A DNA stretch of 64,000 bases from Septoria linicola (GCA_024114885.1 CP099433.1:434001-498000), one strand, 5' to 3'; shown: positions 11,515 through 25,060, numbered from the stretch's first letter. Notes: generated from the letters alone by a model not told the origin. A program made the numbers and translations.

Positions 11515-14500
11515 CTCCTACTTATACTATATAGTTAGATCTTTTAATAGATTATCTATAGTACTTAAATACTAGTCCTAATCTTAATTAGTTATTAAGT
11601 ACTTGCTTTTTAGACTAATAACTAGATAGTACTAACTATTAATCTAATAAACTTTCTATACTACTATCTTCTATAAAAAGGTAAAAGAAATATCTTCTAT
11701 AAGATCTTCCTCCTCTCTTATATAAAAGTAGATTATTTAGGATATAGACTATCTAGTAAGTTACCTCTATTCTTTCTTATAGCTAATTCTAATAGCTCTC
11801 TAGATTCCTTATAGCCTAGTCTCCTACTTAGTTATATTCTATATAGCTTCTTAGTTTCCTAATAGCCTTTAGAGTATACTATTCTTAGCTATAGGGATCT
11901 TATATTAAGCTAGAGAGTAGAGTAACTATATACTAGTAGTAGAGATAATAGCTACTATAGAGAAGGTCTTTAATATTAACTAGTACTTAGCCTTAGAAGG
12001 TATCTAGTTTAGCTAGGTACTATATAGTAATATTATAGTTAGTAATAGGTCTAATATTAGTAAGAGAATTTAGGACTTTATAAAGTCTAACTAAGGAGGA
12101 GTTAAGTAACTAAAATCTTTCTTTTAGACTCCTCTTAGTCTAACTCTAAGGCTTAGAGTTATCTTTTATATATTTCTTATATAAGGTAGAGCTACCTTAT
12201 AAACTCCTAAAACTATAGTCTATTCTTTAGCTTAGTAAGACTATCTACTACTATCTCTTTTATATTTATATATTCTATAGAGATAAGTCTATTCTACTAG
12301 AGCTTTCTTATAGTATTATATAAGATATTAATATATTTAGACTTATTATAAATATATAAGTCCTTAACTAGAGTAAGAGTAGCTTAGTTATTACTCTTTA
12401 GCTAAATTAGCCTAATTCTAGTAATAGTTTCCTAGTTACTAAGAATCCTTAGTTAGTAAGAATATTCTTCTACTAACTCTAGGTATCTAAGCTCTCTTAA
12501 AAGAGTACTAAGGAACTATAACTATTTTATATATATTTCTATAGCTATATATTTAGCTTCTATTATAGATATAGCTATAGATTTCTACTTCTTACTTATC
12601 TAGAAGATTAGTATACTATAAAAGAAGAAGATATATCTAAGGATTAAGACTCTATTAGTCTTATCTATTATATAGTTAGAGTCTATATATCTAGTAAGAT
12701 AGCCTTAATTATTCCTTAAGTATCTTAAACTAAGATCTAGGTTTAATCTTAGGTATCTAGTTAGCTTCTTTAGAGCCTTTATATGTCCTACTATTAGATT
12801 ACTAATATAGGAGCTTAATCTCCTAAGGGCAAATAAGATATCTAGTCTTATAATAGTTATAAGCTATATCTATATTCTAATAATAGATTAGTACTCCTAT
12901 TTATTATACCTTTTATTATTTAGTCTAGTAGGCTTTAGACTTTTATAGCTATCTATTAGTAAAAGAGTTAGTAATATAGTTTCTTAGCCTATTCCTATCT
13001 TAGCTAGGTTCTCTTAGATATAGTACTTCTAGTTAAGTTTTAGCTAGCCTTACTATCTATTTCTTATTAGTCTTATTCTAAGAATCTTGTCTAGTTCTCT
13101 AAGATCTTTAATCTTAAAGACCTTACTAAGTTAGTCTTTAAACTATAGGACATCTTCTAGTCTCTCTATAGTAATAGGTATATTATTAATATAGATTAGA
13201 ATTATTAGGTCTTTTCTTTTCTTATAGATTAGAAGATATAGGTCTACTTCTAATTATCTAAATCCTATTTCTTTTAGCTTTAATATATATAGCTAATTCT
13301 AGTCTCTTATAGCTTACTTTAGCCTATAGAGACTCCTTAGAACTTATAAGACTATACTAGTTAGTAGGTTAATACCTAGTAGTAGGATTATATAGATGTC
13401 CTTATATAAGGTACTTTCTATAAATATATTATTTATATCTACTTAGTATAGAACTAGATCCTTCTTATAGACTATAGCTATAAATCCTCTTAGAGTATCC
13501 TACCTAACTATAGAGGTAAAAGTTTCTATATAGTCTACTCTATACTTTTAGAAGAACTCTCTTATAACTAGTCTTACTTTAAACTTTTTAATAGTACTAC
13601 TAAGTTTTCTCTTAATATTAAAGATCTATCTTAAGGTAACTAAGTTAGCTCCTTTTAATAAGACTACTATAGTCTAGGTATTATTATTTATAAGTATATC
13701 TAGCTCCTTCTAAATAGCTTCTTACTAGAGATAACCCTATTTAGGATTACTTATTACTTCCTTATAGTTCTTTAGAATTAGAACCTTCTATTTATATATT
13801 CCTACTTCTTTAGTAATAGAGAATATAATCTCTTTAACTTCCTCTAAGAATTCTAAGTCCTATAGGATATCTAGGTTAATAGAGCTTATAGCTAAGAAGA
13901 AAGCCTAATACTCTAGGAGTATTTCCTTATCTAGCTAACTATTCTAATCTAGCTTAAGCCTAATTAGCTTTAGTTTCTAGTTAAATCTATTAAGTTCTTA
14001 GGATACTTTCCTTTTTCTAAAGATTTATTTTAAGGCTATCTACTCCTAATCTATCTTTATAGTTTCTTAGATAGAATTCTTAGATTCTTTTTTAACTTTC
14101 TTTTAGTCTAGGAATTTTCTATACTCTCCTATATCTTTTAGTAGAAGTAGAAGTTATATAAAGAGTTTCTTTCCTTCCTAAACCTATATTAATAGCTAAG
14201 AGAGAGGAGGCTTCTACTAGCTTAGACTAGGAGTATCTAGGGTACTCCTACTAGCTTATAGAGTAGGCTAGCTAATAGTTCTTAGCCTTCTAATAGGTCT
14301 TCTTTCTAGAGCTAAACTAGAGAGATTCTTAATCTTAATATTTAAATCTAATTCTCTATCTAGCTTATCTTTAAAGAAGATTATATTAGTATACTACTTA
14401 ATAGCCTTTATATCTAGCTCCTAGAACTTCTATATCTTTACTATATTATTATAGTATCTAATAAACATAGTATCCTTTCCTCTATTTATTAGTTTATTAC

Positions 14501-17257
14501 TCTTTACCTACTAAGGCTATACTCTTATATCTATATATACTATAGCTCTATATCCCTATACCTTAAGGTAAGAGACTATTAGTTTAATCCTATTAAAAGC
14601 TTTATTAGATAAGAGCTTAAATCTCTTAATATTAGATCTATTTAGGAGCTTGTTCCTTATATATACCTATATTTTAAAAGCTTCTAGCTAAAACTTAATA
14701 GGTATCTTACTCTCTTTAAGTATTACTCTAATAGAGGCTTCTAATATTTAGATAGACCTCTTAACTACTCTATTCTAGAGTAAATTATAGGCCTTAGTTA
14801 GTTTAAAGGTAATTCTAAAGTCCTTCTCCTACTATTTAATTAAAGTAGTAATTTCTCTAGTATTATTAGCTCTTATAGACTTAAGAAGTACTACTAACTA
14901 CCTTTCTACCTTAATCCTCTAGTTCTAAAGAGTAGTTAGTATATCTAATCTTACCTTAAGTAGAAATATCTATTTCTTTCTTAAGAAGTTATTAATAATC
15001 TTAAGCTACTATATAAAACCTTTTACTAATAATAGTAATAGTCTATAGATATCTACTAATATAAGAGCTAATCTTTTAGGTCTTCTTTTAATAGACTTAC
15101 TTAGGTATTTCTTTATCTTACCTATTATATAGATCCTATACTTATACTCTTCCTAGTTAGGAATTAGAATTCTTTCTTTTAAGTTAGTAACTTTATAAAG
15201 GTTTAAGAGTAACCCTCTTCTAAAGTATATAAATCTTCTATACTATAGCTCCTACTATTTTAGATCCTTCTCTAATAGAGTAGTATAGATATTATTAACC
15301 TTTATAGAATTATATAGTAAGTAATATAACTTTTCCTATAAGAGAGGTAATATCTTACTAATAAATAGAACACCTCTAACTAGCTTAGTCTTTATAACTA
15401 TTTAGCTATTTAGAGAGGTAAGAGTGAAATTAGGCTTTAAGACTCTAAATTACTTACTAAACTAATCCTATAATATAAGATTTACTCTAAGATTAGGAAT
15501 AAATAGTACCTTATTAAGTAGAACTTCTCTTTCTAAGATTCTCTTTATCTATACTAGTCTAGAATAGGTTATATAGAGGTATCCTCCTTCTACCTTAATC
15601 TATACTTTCTTCCTTAGTAGCTTTACTAATCTAAAGAAGAATAGTTAGTTAATTATATAGAATAAGGTATAGGAATCTAAGAGCTATTCTTAAGGTAATA
15701 ACTTGCCTTTAGCCTTAATTATAGAATAGGCTAACTTATCTTAGTTATTATCTTCTAATAGAGAATTATTATTACTTCTAGAACTAGAGTAAGTTCTAGA
15801 ATTAGAACTAGAACTAGACTCCTAGGCTAAAAATCCTTTCTTTAGAAGCTTTCTAGACTTTTCTATTCTCTAAAGCTACTTGCCTATTCTCTAGATAACC
15901 TTCTTTAGCTTATTATATAATAATAACTTATAAATAGCTTTCTTAATATATCTAGTATTTTTTAGTAAAGAGGATCTTCTAACTCTCTCTTTAAGGAATA
16001 ATCTTTAAAGGTCCTTCTAGTTCTTAGTACTATTTCTTTACTAGGATAGTTTCTTAGTAGTAGAGAGGTTAGGACAATCTTTTAACTAGTACTTCTCTTT
16101 CTTATAGAGCTAGTATATTAGTAGAGACTTTCCTTAGTAGAGCTACCTAGAATAGAATATAGCTAAACCTATATCTATCTTATCTAGATTATCTCTTACC
16201 TCTTAGGACTTAAGTAGAAGGAGAATAGTATCTATATCTAAGGATAGTTAGGTTATAATAGTATCCTTAGCTACTTAATATAATATAGATAGAGACTATA
16301 GAAGATAATTTAGCCTTTTCTCTTAGCTCTAGTAGTAAGCTTCCTAAGGATTAATCTTAGTAATCCTCTTACCTAGGCCTCTAAGGTATCTCTATACTTC
16401 CCTAATTATCTTATTAGGTAATATTCTAAATATAATAAACTATTTAATTAGACCTATAGTATAGGACTTTAGGACTCTATTATACTTATTCTAGAGAATT
16501 ACCTATATCTTAGCTACTAGTATAGTAATATACTATATCTCTAGCTCTATCTTATTATCTTTACTAATACTATATCTAATACTAAACCTATATACTATAT
16601 TATCTTTTATAAAGTATTAATTCTAAATAATATATATCTAGAGACTAGTATCCTACTAAACTATATATAGGTTCTCTCTAATAATTAGTTAGCTAATTAC
16701 CTAGAACTAGTCCTTTCCTTCTAGCTTATCTATCTATAGCTTGAACTATTTCTTCTAGTTAGTTCTATCTAGGATTAGAATCCTTTAGCTCTTCTTGTCC
16801 TCTTAGTCTATTATAGAAATAGGTAAATAGAATAAATAATTAGTAGAATACTTTAGACTAGCTAAGGATTCTAGAGAAGAGTAATTTCTTATAGTAGAGA
16901 GACTAGCTCTAAGAGATAGAGATTCCTCGTATTTAGGAAATTACTAAGACTTAGATCTTTCTCTCTTAGTAGAGTTTCTACTACTAGGTAGTAGGAAGGC
17001 TAGGTAGCCTCTTCTAACTCTAGTAATACTAGGTATAATAGTAGAGAACTAGGTAGGTATTAATAAAGTAGAAATATACTACTATCTTATAGAGATCTTT
17101 ACTAACTTATATACTACTAGGTATAAACTAGCTTCGTTAGTAATATAGTTAGAGAAACTTCTAGGCCCTAAATGTTTTCTATAAACTATAAGGGATATAA
17201 GTAACCTATACTAATATAGGTTACTCCTATTTAGTATATAAACCTAGGCTTATAACC
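11515..17257 (-). pseudogene. Copia A gag-pol, RIP-inactivated
   Basis: Read on the minus strand the order is gag (about 17200-16000, zinc knuckle equivalent to the one in Copia C), protease, integrase, RT, RNase H (next to the left LTR). The RT catalytic YVDD reads YINN at about 13182-13193, so both Asp codons are lost. The VDINNVF segment of RT and the EAKYIAI segment of RNase H, clear in Copia C, have counterparts here. There are many TAA and TAG stops; no frame is usable. Confidence 0.85.
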
Positions 17258-17534
17258 TATTAAAAGTAGAGAGCGTATTATATACTATATAATATTAAGG
17301 AGGGTATAGCGTAGTAAAGAAGAATAGAGGATTAATCTTAAACTAACTTATATATATAGTATAGTAGTAATATACTAGGAACTAAATACAAAGTTAATTA
17401 AGTTAGTTATCTAAGAAGAGAAGAAAGAGAAGCAAGATATACCTCTTACTAAGCCTTAGGTAGATACCTTAGGTATCTAGAACTATACTTAGATATCTAT
17501 ATCTAGACTAACTATCTAGGATATATTCTTAATA
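17258..17534 (-). repeat. 5' LTR of Copia A (right end)
   Basis: 277 bp, matching the left LTR. The minus-strand sequence just inside it (GGTTATAAGCCTAGG) is where the primer-binding site should be and is conserved in Copia B; the tRNA could not be named because of RIP changes. Confidence 0.92.
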
Positions 17535-18600
17535 GTTCTAAGAATTAACTTAGGATTTTATTATAGACCTTCTACTAAGTAAGCGAGGAGTATACGTATA
17601 TAATACGATTCTAGTTATCTTCGACTAATATATAAAGATATTTATCTTCGTACTAACTATAAAGAGGTACACGAGTAGTAACCTTATAGGAGTCTTAATA
17701 TTAGAAGTAATTAGGTATTATAGTATACCTATAGGTATTATTAGCGATAGAGGGTCTATATTCACGAGTTAGTTTTAGTCTGACTTCTACTACGAGGCGT
17801 ATATAAAGCGTAAGCTAAGTATAGCGTTCTATCTATAAATAGACAAGTAAACTAAAAGAGTAAATTAGACGCTTAAGACTTACCTACGTATCTACTACGT
17901 AGAGTAGTAAGATAACTAGGTAGACCTATTAGTATAAGCCGAGTTCGTATATAATAATAGTATATATACGATATTAAAAATATTACTATTTATAGTACTA
18001 TATAGTTTTAATCTAGAGCTAGTAACGAGTAGGTAAGAAGCTTAGAGCGCGCTTCCTAAAAAGAAGGTACTAGCTACTAAGGAAGCTATAGAAAGATTAA
18101 AGAAGAACTATAAGACGCTAAGTAAACGCTAGCGAGAAGTAAGTAAGGTATAGGCTAGGTACTTTAATAATAGGTATTAGACTAAGGAATATAAGGTTAG
18201 TAATATAGTCTTACTATCGATAAAGAACCTATAATTAAAGGTTCTTTTAAAGAAGTTAATAGATAAGTTTACTAGGCCTTTTAAGGTAATTAACGTAGTA
18301 GGAAAGTAGGCGTACTACTTAGCTCTACTACTAGACGCTCTTATCTATAACGTATTTTATATATTACTTCTAGAACCTTAGAAAGGTAGCGAGACGTAGG
18401 TAGAGAGTATACTACTCGTAGACTACTAGAGTAAATAGGAAGTTAAGAAGATTCTTAGAACTCGAGTAAGGAAGAGCGTACGCTAGTACTTGATCTACTA
18501 GTAGAGCTAGCTTAAAGAGTACGACTAGTAGGAACCTAAAGAATATATTAGCGGCTATATAGTACTAGATATATTCGAAGCGTAGCGTATAAGCGAGCGC
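17535..18600 (+). pseudogene. pol of Gypsy G1, part 2 (integrase C-terminal part and chromodomain)
   Basis: Collinear with G2 from 7176 to about 8230: the E-L-T-*-D-F-I segment of integrase near 17545, then the chromodomain near 18480-18590 (Y-L-I-Y-*-*-S/G-*-L-K-E-Y-D). It begins exactly where Copia A ends. It is more mutated than the G2 copy. Confidence 0.85.
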
Positions 18601-18889
18601 GTAGTAAGATAGAAGCGCTAAGGCGCTAATACGCTAAGGTACTAATACGCTAAGATACTAATATAGTAATACTAAGTACTAAGCGCTAAACCTATATATA
18701 GAGGCAAACTTTAAATTTAAGAGAGTAAGAAAATCACTAAGGTATTTAGGATATATCGAAGCGTAAACTATATTATTTATATACGCCTACTAAGTAGGTC
18801 GTATAGTACCTATAGGTAAGAAGTAAGAATCTAACTATAGCCTATATAGGCGTAAGTAGAGTATAAGAGGCGTAGATAGGTAGCGAGCG
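18601..18889 (+). other. G1 tail between pol and the antisense frame
   Basis: Matches G2 8231-8559. It holds a degraded version of the 16-bp tandem array near 18615-18665, then AT-rich DNA with no frame. Confidence 0.6.
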
Positions 18890-19790
18890 AAACGCTTATT
18901 TATCGTCTATAGAGAGCGCGTCGTCGCTAGCGTTTCTACCGCTATCGACGCTCTTCGCGTCCTTATCCTCGTCTATCTCCTCTATCTCCTCGTCGGACAT
19001 TACGTCCTTCGATAGCTTACTCTCCTCCTAGTTACTACTCTCGAGGTAGGCTACCTCTATAGTAGCGTCTAGAGTATCGCTAGAGGCGCCTACTATATAG
19101 TTAGTCTACGAAGAGTATTAGTATCGTATAAGGATCGTATAGGAAAAGTAGATATATCTTATACTATAGCTTAAATATAGCTACTATAAAGTTAGACTAG
19201 CGCTAGGTCTCTACTAGACTAGCGACAGATATCGTACTAGTCGCTAGCGGAGCGAGCGCGCTTACCTTATATAGCGTATCCTAGCTACTAATAGCTTTAC
19301 TCTTATTACTAGTAAAGACTCTCTTACTAGTCTTAATAGAAGTATAGAGGCTCTTTAGGCGGCGCTTTACCTACTCTTTACGTACGCTCTTAGAGAGGGT
19401 CTCTAGCTACTCGTAGTAGTATAGTACGTAGCGCGCCTACCGCTTAAGGTTTCTATTAGTAATACGCTTATAGGCGTAGTACTAGCGCTTATAGCGCTAG
19501 TACTTAACCTTCTAGCTAGGCTTTATTACCTTATTATATATAGGCTCGTCGTCTATACGTAGTCCGTTAGTAGGTAAAGCGTAGTTAAGGAGTATTTAAA
19601 GAGTCGTACCGTCGTAGGTATACTTAATATAGTAGAGGTAGATATCTATATCTCCTCGTTCTCTAATATTATCGATAGTATAAGGTAGGTAGTTTAGGAC
19701 TACGACTCTAGTACGTTTCGGTAGTATTATACTTACGTTAGTAGTATAGTAATCGTACGTAGATACTAGCTTTACTAAGAATATAGAAAA
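18890..19790 (-). pseudogene. Antisense reading frame in the 3' tail of Gypsy G1
   Basis: Counterpart of the minus-strand frame at 8560-9440 in G2. The likely start is an ATA (former ATG) near 19785, followed by FLVKLVSTYDYY. One base present here (AAAGC against AAGC in G2) keeps this copy in frame at its N-terminus. The acidic tail near 18950-19010 is also kept. Presence in both copies shows that it belonged to the family master element. Confidence 0.55.
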
Positions 19791-20095
19791 TATTATATAC
19801 GTAGAGAGGAAGTCTAAGACAGAGTTAGAAGAGTTTTTAAGAACACGCTCGAGCTACGAATCGTAGTCGCTATAGTAAGAAATATATTACTACGTAAACG
19901 TAATACGTATAGTAACTCTTTACTTCGTAGCGTAGATTTACGTAATACGCTAAAGGTTCGTAAGTATAACGCGTTAGAGACGCGATAGGTATAGAATATA
20001 TAAAGTATATTATAAAGACTAAATAGGTAGCCTAGAATATAACCGATTAAGTAAGAGTGTCGCTAAGAGTAGCTCTCTTAGAGAGAGGAGATAGT

Positions 20096-20266
20096 TATAA
20101 GAGCTAGGTAAGGTTAAAGGTTAGACCCGCCTTAGGCTCGTAGGCTTAGCGTATAGTATAATTATAGTATATATATATATCCGAAAGAAGGTAAGAATTA
20201 GTCTTACGATATCCTAATAATCTTATTAGGAGGGCGCTCTATATATTACTATATACTCCTTCTATA
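20096..20266 (+). repeat. 3' LTR of Gypsy G1
   Basis: 171 bp, preceded by a purine tract (AGAGAGGAGATAG) and followed by the target duplication AGTAT at 20267-20271, which matches 1496-1500. Confidence 0.92.
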
Positions 20267-20271
20267 AGTAT

Positions 20272-20575
20272 TTTATCTAGTAATAGAAGTATTATTCTCG
20301 AACCTACTCGTAGAGCGTCTAGAACTAGAGTCGAAGATATCTAGGATCGTAAGGCCTTTATCTCGCGTATTATTACTATAATCGAGACTACTAGAGTCGA
20401 GACTCGATAGTTTTATAATCGATTCTTAAGTACTAGAGGCTTTATATTATAGTTCGATAGTATAGCTATTAGAACCTCTACGATTATTAGATAATAGAGC
20501 CTTATCTATAAGAAAGCTACTTATCTATAATAGAGTAATTAGAGGAATATAGTAGCTAGTAGGCACTAATAGATA
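20272..20575 (-). pseudogene. Ser/Asn-rich minus-strand reading frame, proximal part
   Basis: A minus-strand frame with TAA/TAG interruptions only, rich in Ser, Asn and Leu (for example GLTILDIFDSSSRRSTSRF). It leads towards the G1 insertion point and would continue at 1495-918 if G1 were removed. No domain is recognised and no ATG is left. It may be part of an older repeat or a lost host gene. Confidence 0.3.
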
Positions 20576-21380
20576 GCTATAGCGTATATATATCTAATTA
20601 CTCCTTAGTAATACTAAGGTATATAACTATAGAGATAAGCTAGAAGTAATTAAATCTTAATATTATATCTAATATATATATATATAGATTATATAAAAGT
20701 AGTATAAAATCTATTCTAAAAGTTCTTATCTATTAGTCTAGAGTATATATATATATATATCTATTTTATTAAGTAAGTTACTAATATATTATCTAAACCT
20801 ATCTTATAGTACTATCTAGATAGAAGTATTAAAATCTTTAAATATTAGTAGAATAGATTATAATTAGTAGAATAAGCTAGAATATAATTTATATTAGCGT
20901 TAATTTCTAGATAGATATTCGAGTAGTATTTAAATAATAAATCTACTCTATATAACTAGAATAGAAGATTAACTAGTTAAACTACTAGTAGAGAAGTTAT
21001 TTCTACTAGTATAATATCTATCTTCGAGTCTTTATAAGCTTTTTATCTTTCTATTAAATATTAGCCTAGTATTAAGTAGTTAGAATAGGTCTAAACGTAT
21101 ATAGGCTACTTAGAAAATATAATACTATAGTCGATATAAGAGTAGCGAACGTAATTAAATATATAAAGATAAGAAGTAAAAACTAATACTCTTAATCTTA
21201 TTATAATTTATAGTACTAGCGCCTCTAGTATATTAATCTAGTTCTTGTCTTATATAGTAGAAGTCGCCTATAACTATATAAATACTCTTATATATCCTAG
21301 CGTCTAATTAGCTACTATATATATTCTATAAGGATTACTATATTACTTACTACTACTAAGTATAGAGGCCTAGAAAGAGT
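20576..21380. other. AT-rich repeat debris without a recognisable gene
   Basis: Extremely TpA-rich, including TATATATA runs near 20690 and 20745. No LTR, inverted terminus or credible frame was seen. Confidence 0.5.
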
Positions 21381-24300
21381 ATCTATAGTTATTCTAGAGA
21401 TAGAGCGCGCTACGAGGGTCTTTACGATAAGTTTTAGTAAGAAACGCTAAAGTCGTTCTCGTTATCGGCGTAGAAATCTATTAGAGTTGTCTATAAGGCT
21501 AAAGCGAGATTAGAACCTAGAGGGTTAAAGGTAATCCTTACTATATAATATATTATTAAGTCGTAGAAGCTAAGCGGATACACTAGTCTACCGAAAGGAG
21601 TAGAGAGGGATAGAAGACTAGCTAGAAGGAAACTATAGGAGATAAGAGAGAAGAGCAAGATAGAGATAGTACTAAGGCGAGAGGTTAGAGCTAGTAGCGG
21701 ATAATAGGATACGAGAGAAGTAATATAAGCATACTTGGTCCTCGGGACGATACCTAGTTATCGGGCCCGTCTATAACATATAACTATAACTATAATACTA
21801 ACATTATTCGCGAGTAAATTATAATATAACTACTATAGTACTATATTATTATATTATAACTTTATAACGTTATAACATTATAGAATTACTACGTTACTAT
21901 ATTACTATACTACTACGTTACCTAGTTATTATATTAAATCTTATCTACGTAAGGTAATCGATGTCGACTAGAAGATAATACTAAGACTAAGAGTAAGGCT
22001 AAGACTCTAGGTCTAGGTCTAGGTCTAGATCTAGAGTCGCCTATATCGTGATCGCTAGTATCGTCGTCGTCTATAGTATCGTCGGTCGAGTAAGGTTTGA
22101 TAGTAGGAGACTATATAGTCGTTAATACTATAAGGCTATTATAACTTACTCTATTTCCGCTATTACTAGGTCTACTAAGAACTTAGTCGTTACCTTAATA
22201 ATACTTAGGAGGAGATACTAGCCTAATCTTAATAACTACTATATATACTATCGCCTAACGAATAGTAGTAAGCTTCGTCTAGGCTATAGTTGTATTAAGT
22301 ATATAGCGTCGGTATAGCTCGATATTGTATAGCCTATACGTCCTATAGAAGGTCGTTCTTAAGGCGATTAGATCGCGTTATATACCGTATAGTTCTCGGC
22401 GAGATAGACGCTAGTATTCTAGGAACTCTAAGTTTTACTAGGCGAGAAATACGACGTAGCGTAGTACTAGGTTCCGAAGCTAACCGGGATAGAAGCAAGG
22501 CTTGTTAATCGTCTATTAGCTACTATTCGATAATATTGTCGTTAGTAGATCCTCCCCGATCGATAGAAATACTTAGACCTAAGGTACTACTAAGTAGTAA
22601 AGCCGAAGGGCCTAAGGAGTTTAGACAAAGTACTATAAGGTAGCGATACTATAGAGACTCGAATTAAAGCTAGCGGGCTCGACGTAGTAAGATCAAATTT
22701 GTAGCTCGGGTTAGTAAATTTAGAGTTATATACTAGAAGCGAGGCTTCTCGGAGTAGTAGAGTCTAAGTACTAGGTTCGGTATAATGTTTGAATATCGTA
22801 CGTAGCTATATAGCTAGGCTATCGAGACTAGGTATAAACGATGTCGGAAGTATATACCGACGAGAGTCCTTCTCGATATACTAGAAGCGACTCGATCGTA
22901 TTAGTTACGAAAAGCTTATTATAGACAACCGGAGGTATAGTTATACCGAGCTAGTATAGTTAAGAAAGGAGGTAGTTAGATCGTGTTTAAGAATAAGTCG
23001 AGATCGATACTATAGAGTTTCTAGGCTTATAGTAAACTATCGCTATAAAGTAAGCTAGACTAGGGTACGGACTATCGAAAGTATATAGGAGATCTAGTCT
23101 AATAGTGTCGAATAAGCTCTAATATATATACGTAGGCTAGACGTACTTACTAATTAGTAGATCGAGATATCGGCTTACTAGGTCGTGTTCTTTAGGTTAG
23201 TAGTAGCTAACTATATAGACTTGATTCGGGATATCGATTATCGGCGAGGAAAGGTAGTTAATATCTTAGTAAAGAGGGGTTTCTATTAGTAGCGAAACGT
23301 AGCGTAAGTTATCGGTTAAAGCTACTTCCTAACGAAGATATTAGTAGAGGAGGAATATTCGTGTTATCTATCCTACTTTCGTTAGAAGGTATAGGGCGAG
23401 GTGTTACTTACTAGATAGTGCTATAAACTAGCTTATATACTAGTGGCTAATACTCTAGACGTCTATAATAGTAGTATCGGAGGCTAAGTTTATCGATAGG
23501 TACTAGTAGGTATATATAACGCCGACACGGAGGGTCGAAGACATTATATCCTATATATAAAGAGCTGGCTGTTCGAGATAGCTGTCGTCGATATATACCT
23601 CGCTATAATCTTATATACTACTTATTAACTATAGCGATAGAGGTAAGACGTAAGGTCTTGATTAACGAAGTCCTCTATAGTGTAGCGTATACTAGTACGA
23701 TTAGTAACGAGTTCTAGAAGGTAGCGTCGACTAAGCCTAGAAGGTAGCTATCCGTTTAAAGTTACTAGCTATACGGCTAGCTAGACTAATTCGCTATATC
23801 GAGGTCTAGCTTAGTACGGGACGCTACTATAAGCGAGTATACGGTATATACGAAGACTCTTATTAATCGATACTTGGCTCGTCTTAGCTAAAGTCAGATA
23901 ATAGCTTATTAAGGTTAGAGAGCGTATAGTAGAAGGAATATTGTCGGATAGAGTAGCCTGTTCCCGTCTATACTAGAATTCGGAGACATAGCTCTATATA
24001 GCTATTAAGAGGTTATACGTAACGCGGATTATCGCTGAATATCGATAGTAATCGCCTCCGTTACTAATAATACTCGATATCGTTAGTAAGGTTCTTAGTT
24101 AAGAACAAGCGCTAGAGGTAGAAATTATAGGCGCTTGTTATAGGAGAAGTGTATTAGTCGAGGCTAAGTCGGAGCTAGCGCGGTTACTATACGTAGACGA
24201 GGATATATAATCGTACTCTATAATATAGCTCTAAGAAAGTCGATATTTTAGCTAGGCCGCGGTAGTCTATTAAGTTATATTAGTAGAGGCTATACTATAG

Positions 24301-25060
24301 CCTTATTAGTACGGATAGGTTCTACTTAGTAATAGGAAGAGTTACTAACCTAAGACTCGAGGGTAGAGACGTCCTAGTTTAGATTAACTCGGTCTAAACT
24401 CTCGAGTCGATAATAAGCTAGAGGAAATCGCTAGTCAAGTCGGAGAGAATAAGTAATATAGGCGTTTTACTACGATCTAAACTATAGAGACACGTTAGAT
24501 AAATATAATAGTTATATAGGAACTTATATTAAGAATAGTAGCTAGATACTTAGTACGCCGAAGCGGGTTATAGTAAAAGTCGAATAGCTTAGTACTATAG
24601 GATAGGAAAACTTTATTAGGACAGACTTTCGAGAAGCGTCGCTTAGTCTTTAGAGACTATAATAGAAAAAGTAGTACTATTTAGCCGCTAGTAGCTTTCG
24701 TTAGAACCGACTCCGGATTAGTATTACGTAAGTAGAGACTAAACAGAGGACGTCTCTATAGTTATTTAAAGACTATAATAGGAAAGCGGTCTACCTAACG
24801 AGGCTTTACTAACGTTAAGTATCTATAGGAAATAACCCTATAAGCATAAAGTAGGCGATAGATACTAACTTACGACCTAAAGACTATATAGTAAGAAAGC
24901 GTCTAACTTAGGAGCGTATAGCGAAAATCTATAGACTAGGCTTGACCGGCGTCGAGTATCTATAGGAAATAGCTCTATAAGTATAAAGTAGGCGATAGAT
25001 ACTAACTTATAGCTAGAAGACTATATAGTAAGGAAGTGTCTAGTTATAGGTATAGTAGAT
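21381..25060 (-). pseudogene. Unclassified degraded repeat, best frame on the minus strand
   Basis: Composition returns to a CG- and TA-rich mix typical of RIP-hit coding DNA. On the minus strand a frame of roughly 150 codons with few TAA/TAG stops covers about 22620-22230 (segments LVKLRVPRILASISPRTIRY and LKNDLL*DV*AIQYR). I recognise no RT, integrase or DDE motif. A GTCTAGGTCTAG-like short repeat is near 22010-22030. It could be a DNA transposon or one ORF of a larger element together with 25200-29878; direction is inferred only from stop density. Confidence 0.25.
24818..25045. repeat. Two tandem copies of a ~137-bp unit
   Basis: The block AGTATCTATAGGAAATA... at 24818 recurs at 24955 with a few RIP-type differences, including the shared GGCGATAGATACTAACTTA segment. 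Looser versions (AGACTATAATAG) occur just before, near 24655 and 24768, so the array may once have been longer. Confidence 0.65.

Larger units (their letters stand above)
11238..17534 (-). mobile_element. Complete Copia LTR retrotransposon A, inserted in Gypsy G1
   Basis: 6297 bp with 277-bp LTRs at 11238-11514 and 17258-17534; gag-pol lies on the minus strand in the Copia order (gag, protease, integrase, RT, RNase H). The flanking 5-mers are ATCCT (left) and GTTCT (right). They could be one duplicated site changed by RIP, but 948 bp of G1 pol are missing between them. Two insertions followed by LTR-LTR recombination would explain both facts. Confidence 0.93.
1501..20266 (+). mobile_element. 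Gypsy/chromodomain LTR retrotransposon G1, split by two nested insertions
   Basis: The element runs LTR (1501-1671), gag (1740-3206), pol part 1 (9937-11237), pol part 2 (17535 to about 18600), antisense ORF, LTR (20096-20266). The 5-bp target duplication AGTAT is exact at 1496-1500 and 20267-20271. The sister element G2 sits in it at 3212-9931 and Copia A at 11238-17534. Relative to G2 it lacks the part equivalent to G2 6228-7175 (948 bp: RNase H and the first part of integrase) at the Copia A junction. It carries more TpA conversions than G2, as expected for the older host copy. Confidence 0.92.

Noticed and set aside
20690..20760. TATATATA runs as promoters
   Set aside because: TpA enrichment by RIP produces such runs throughout the window.
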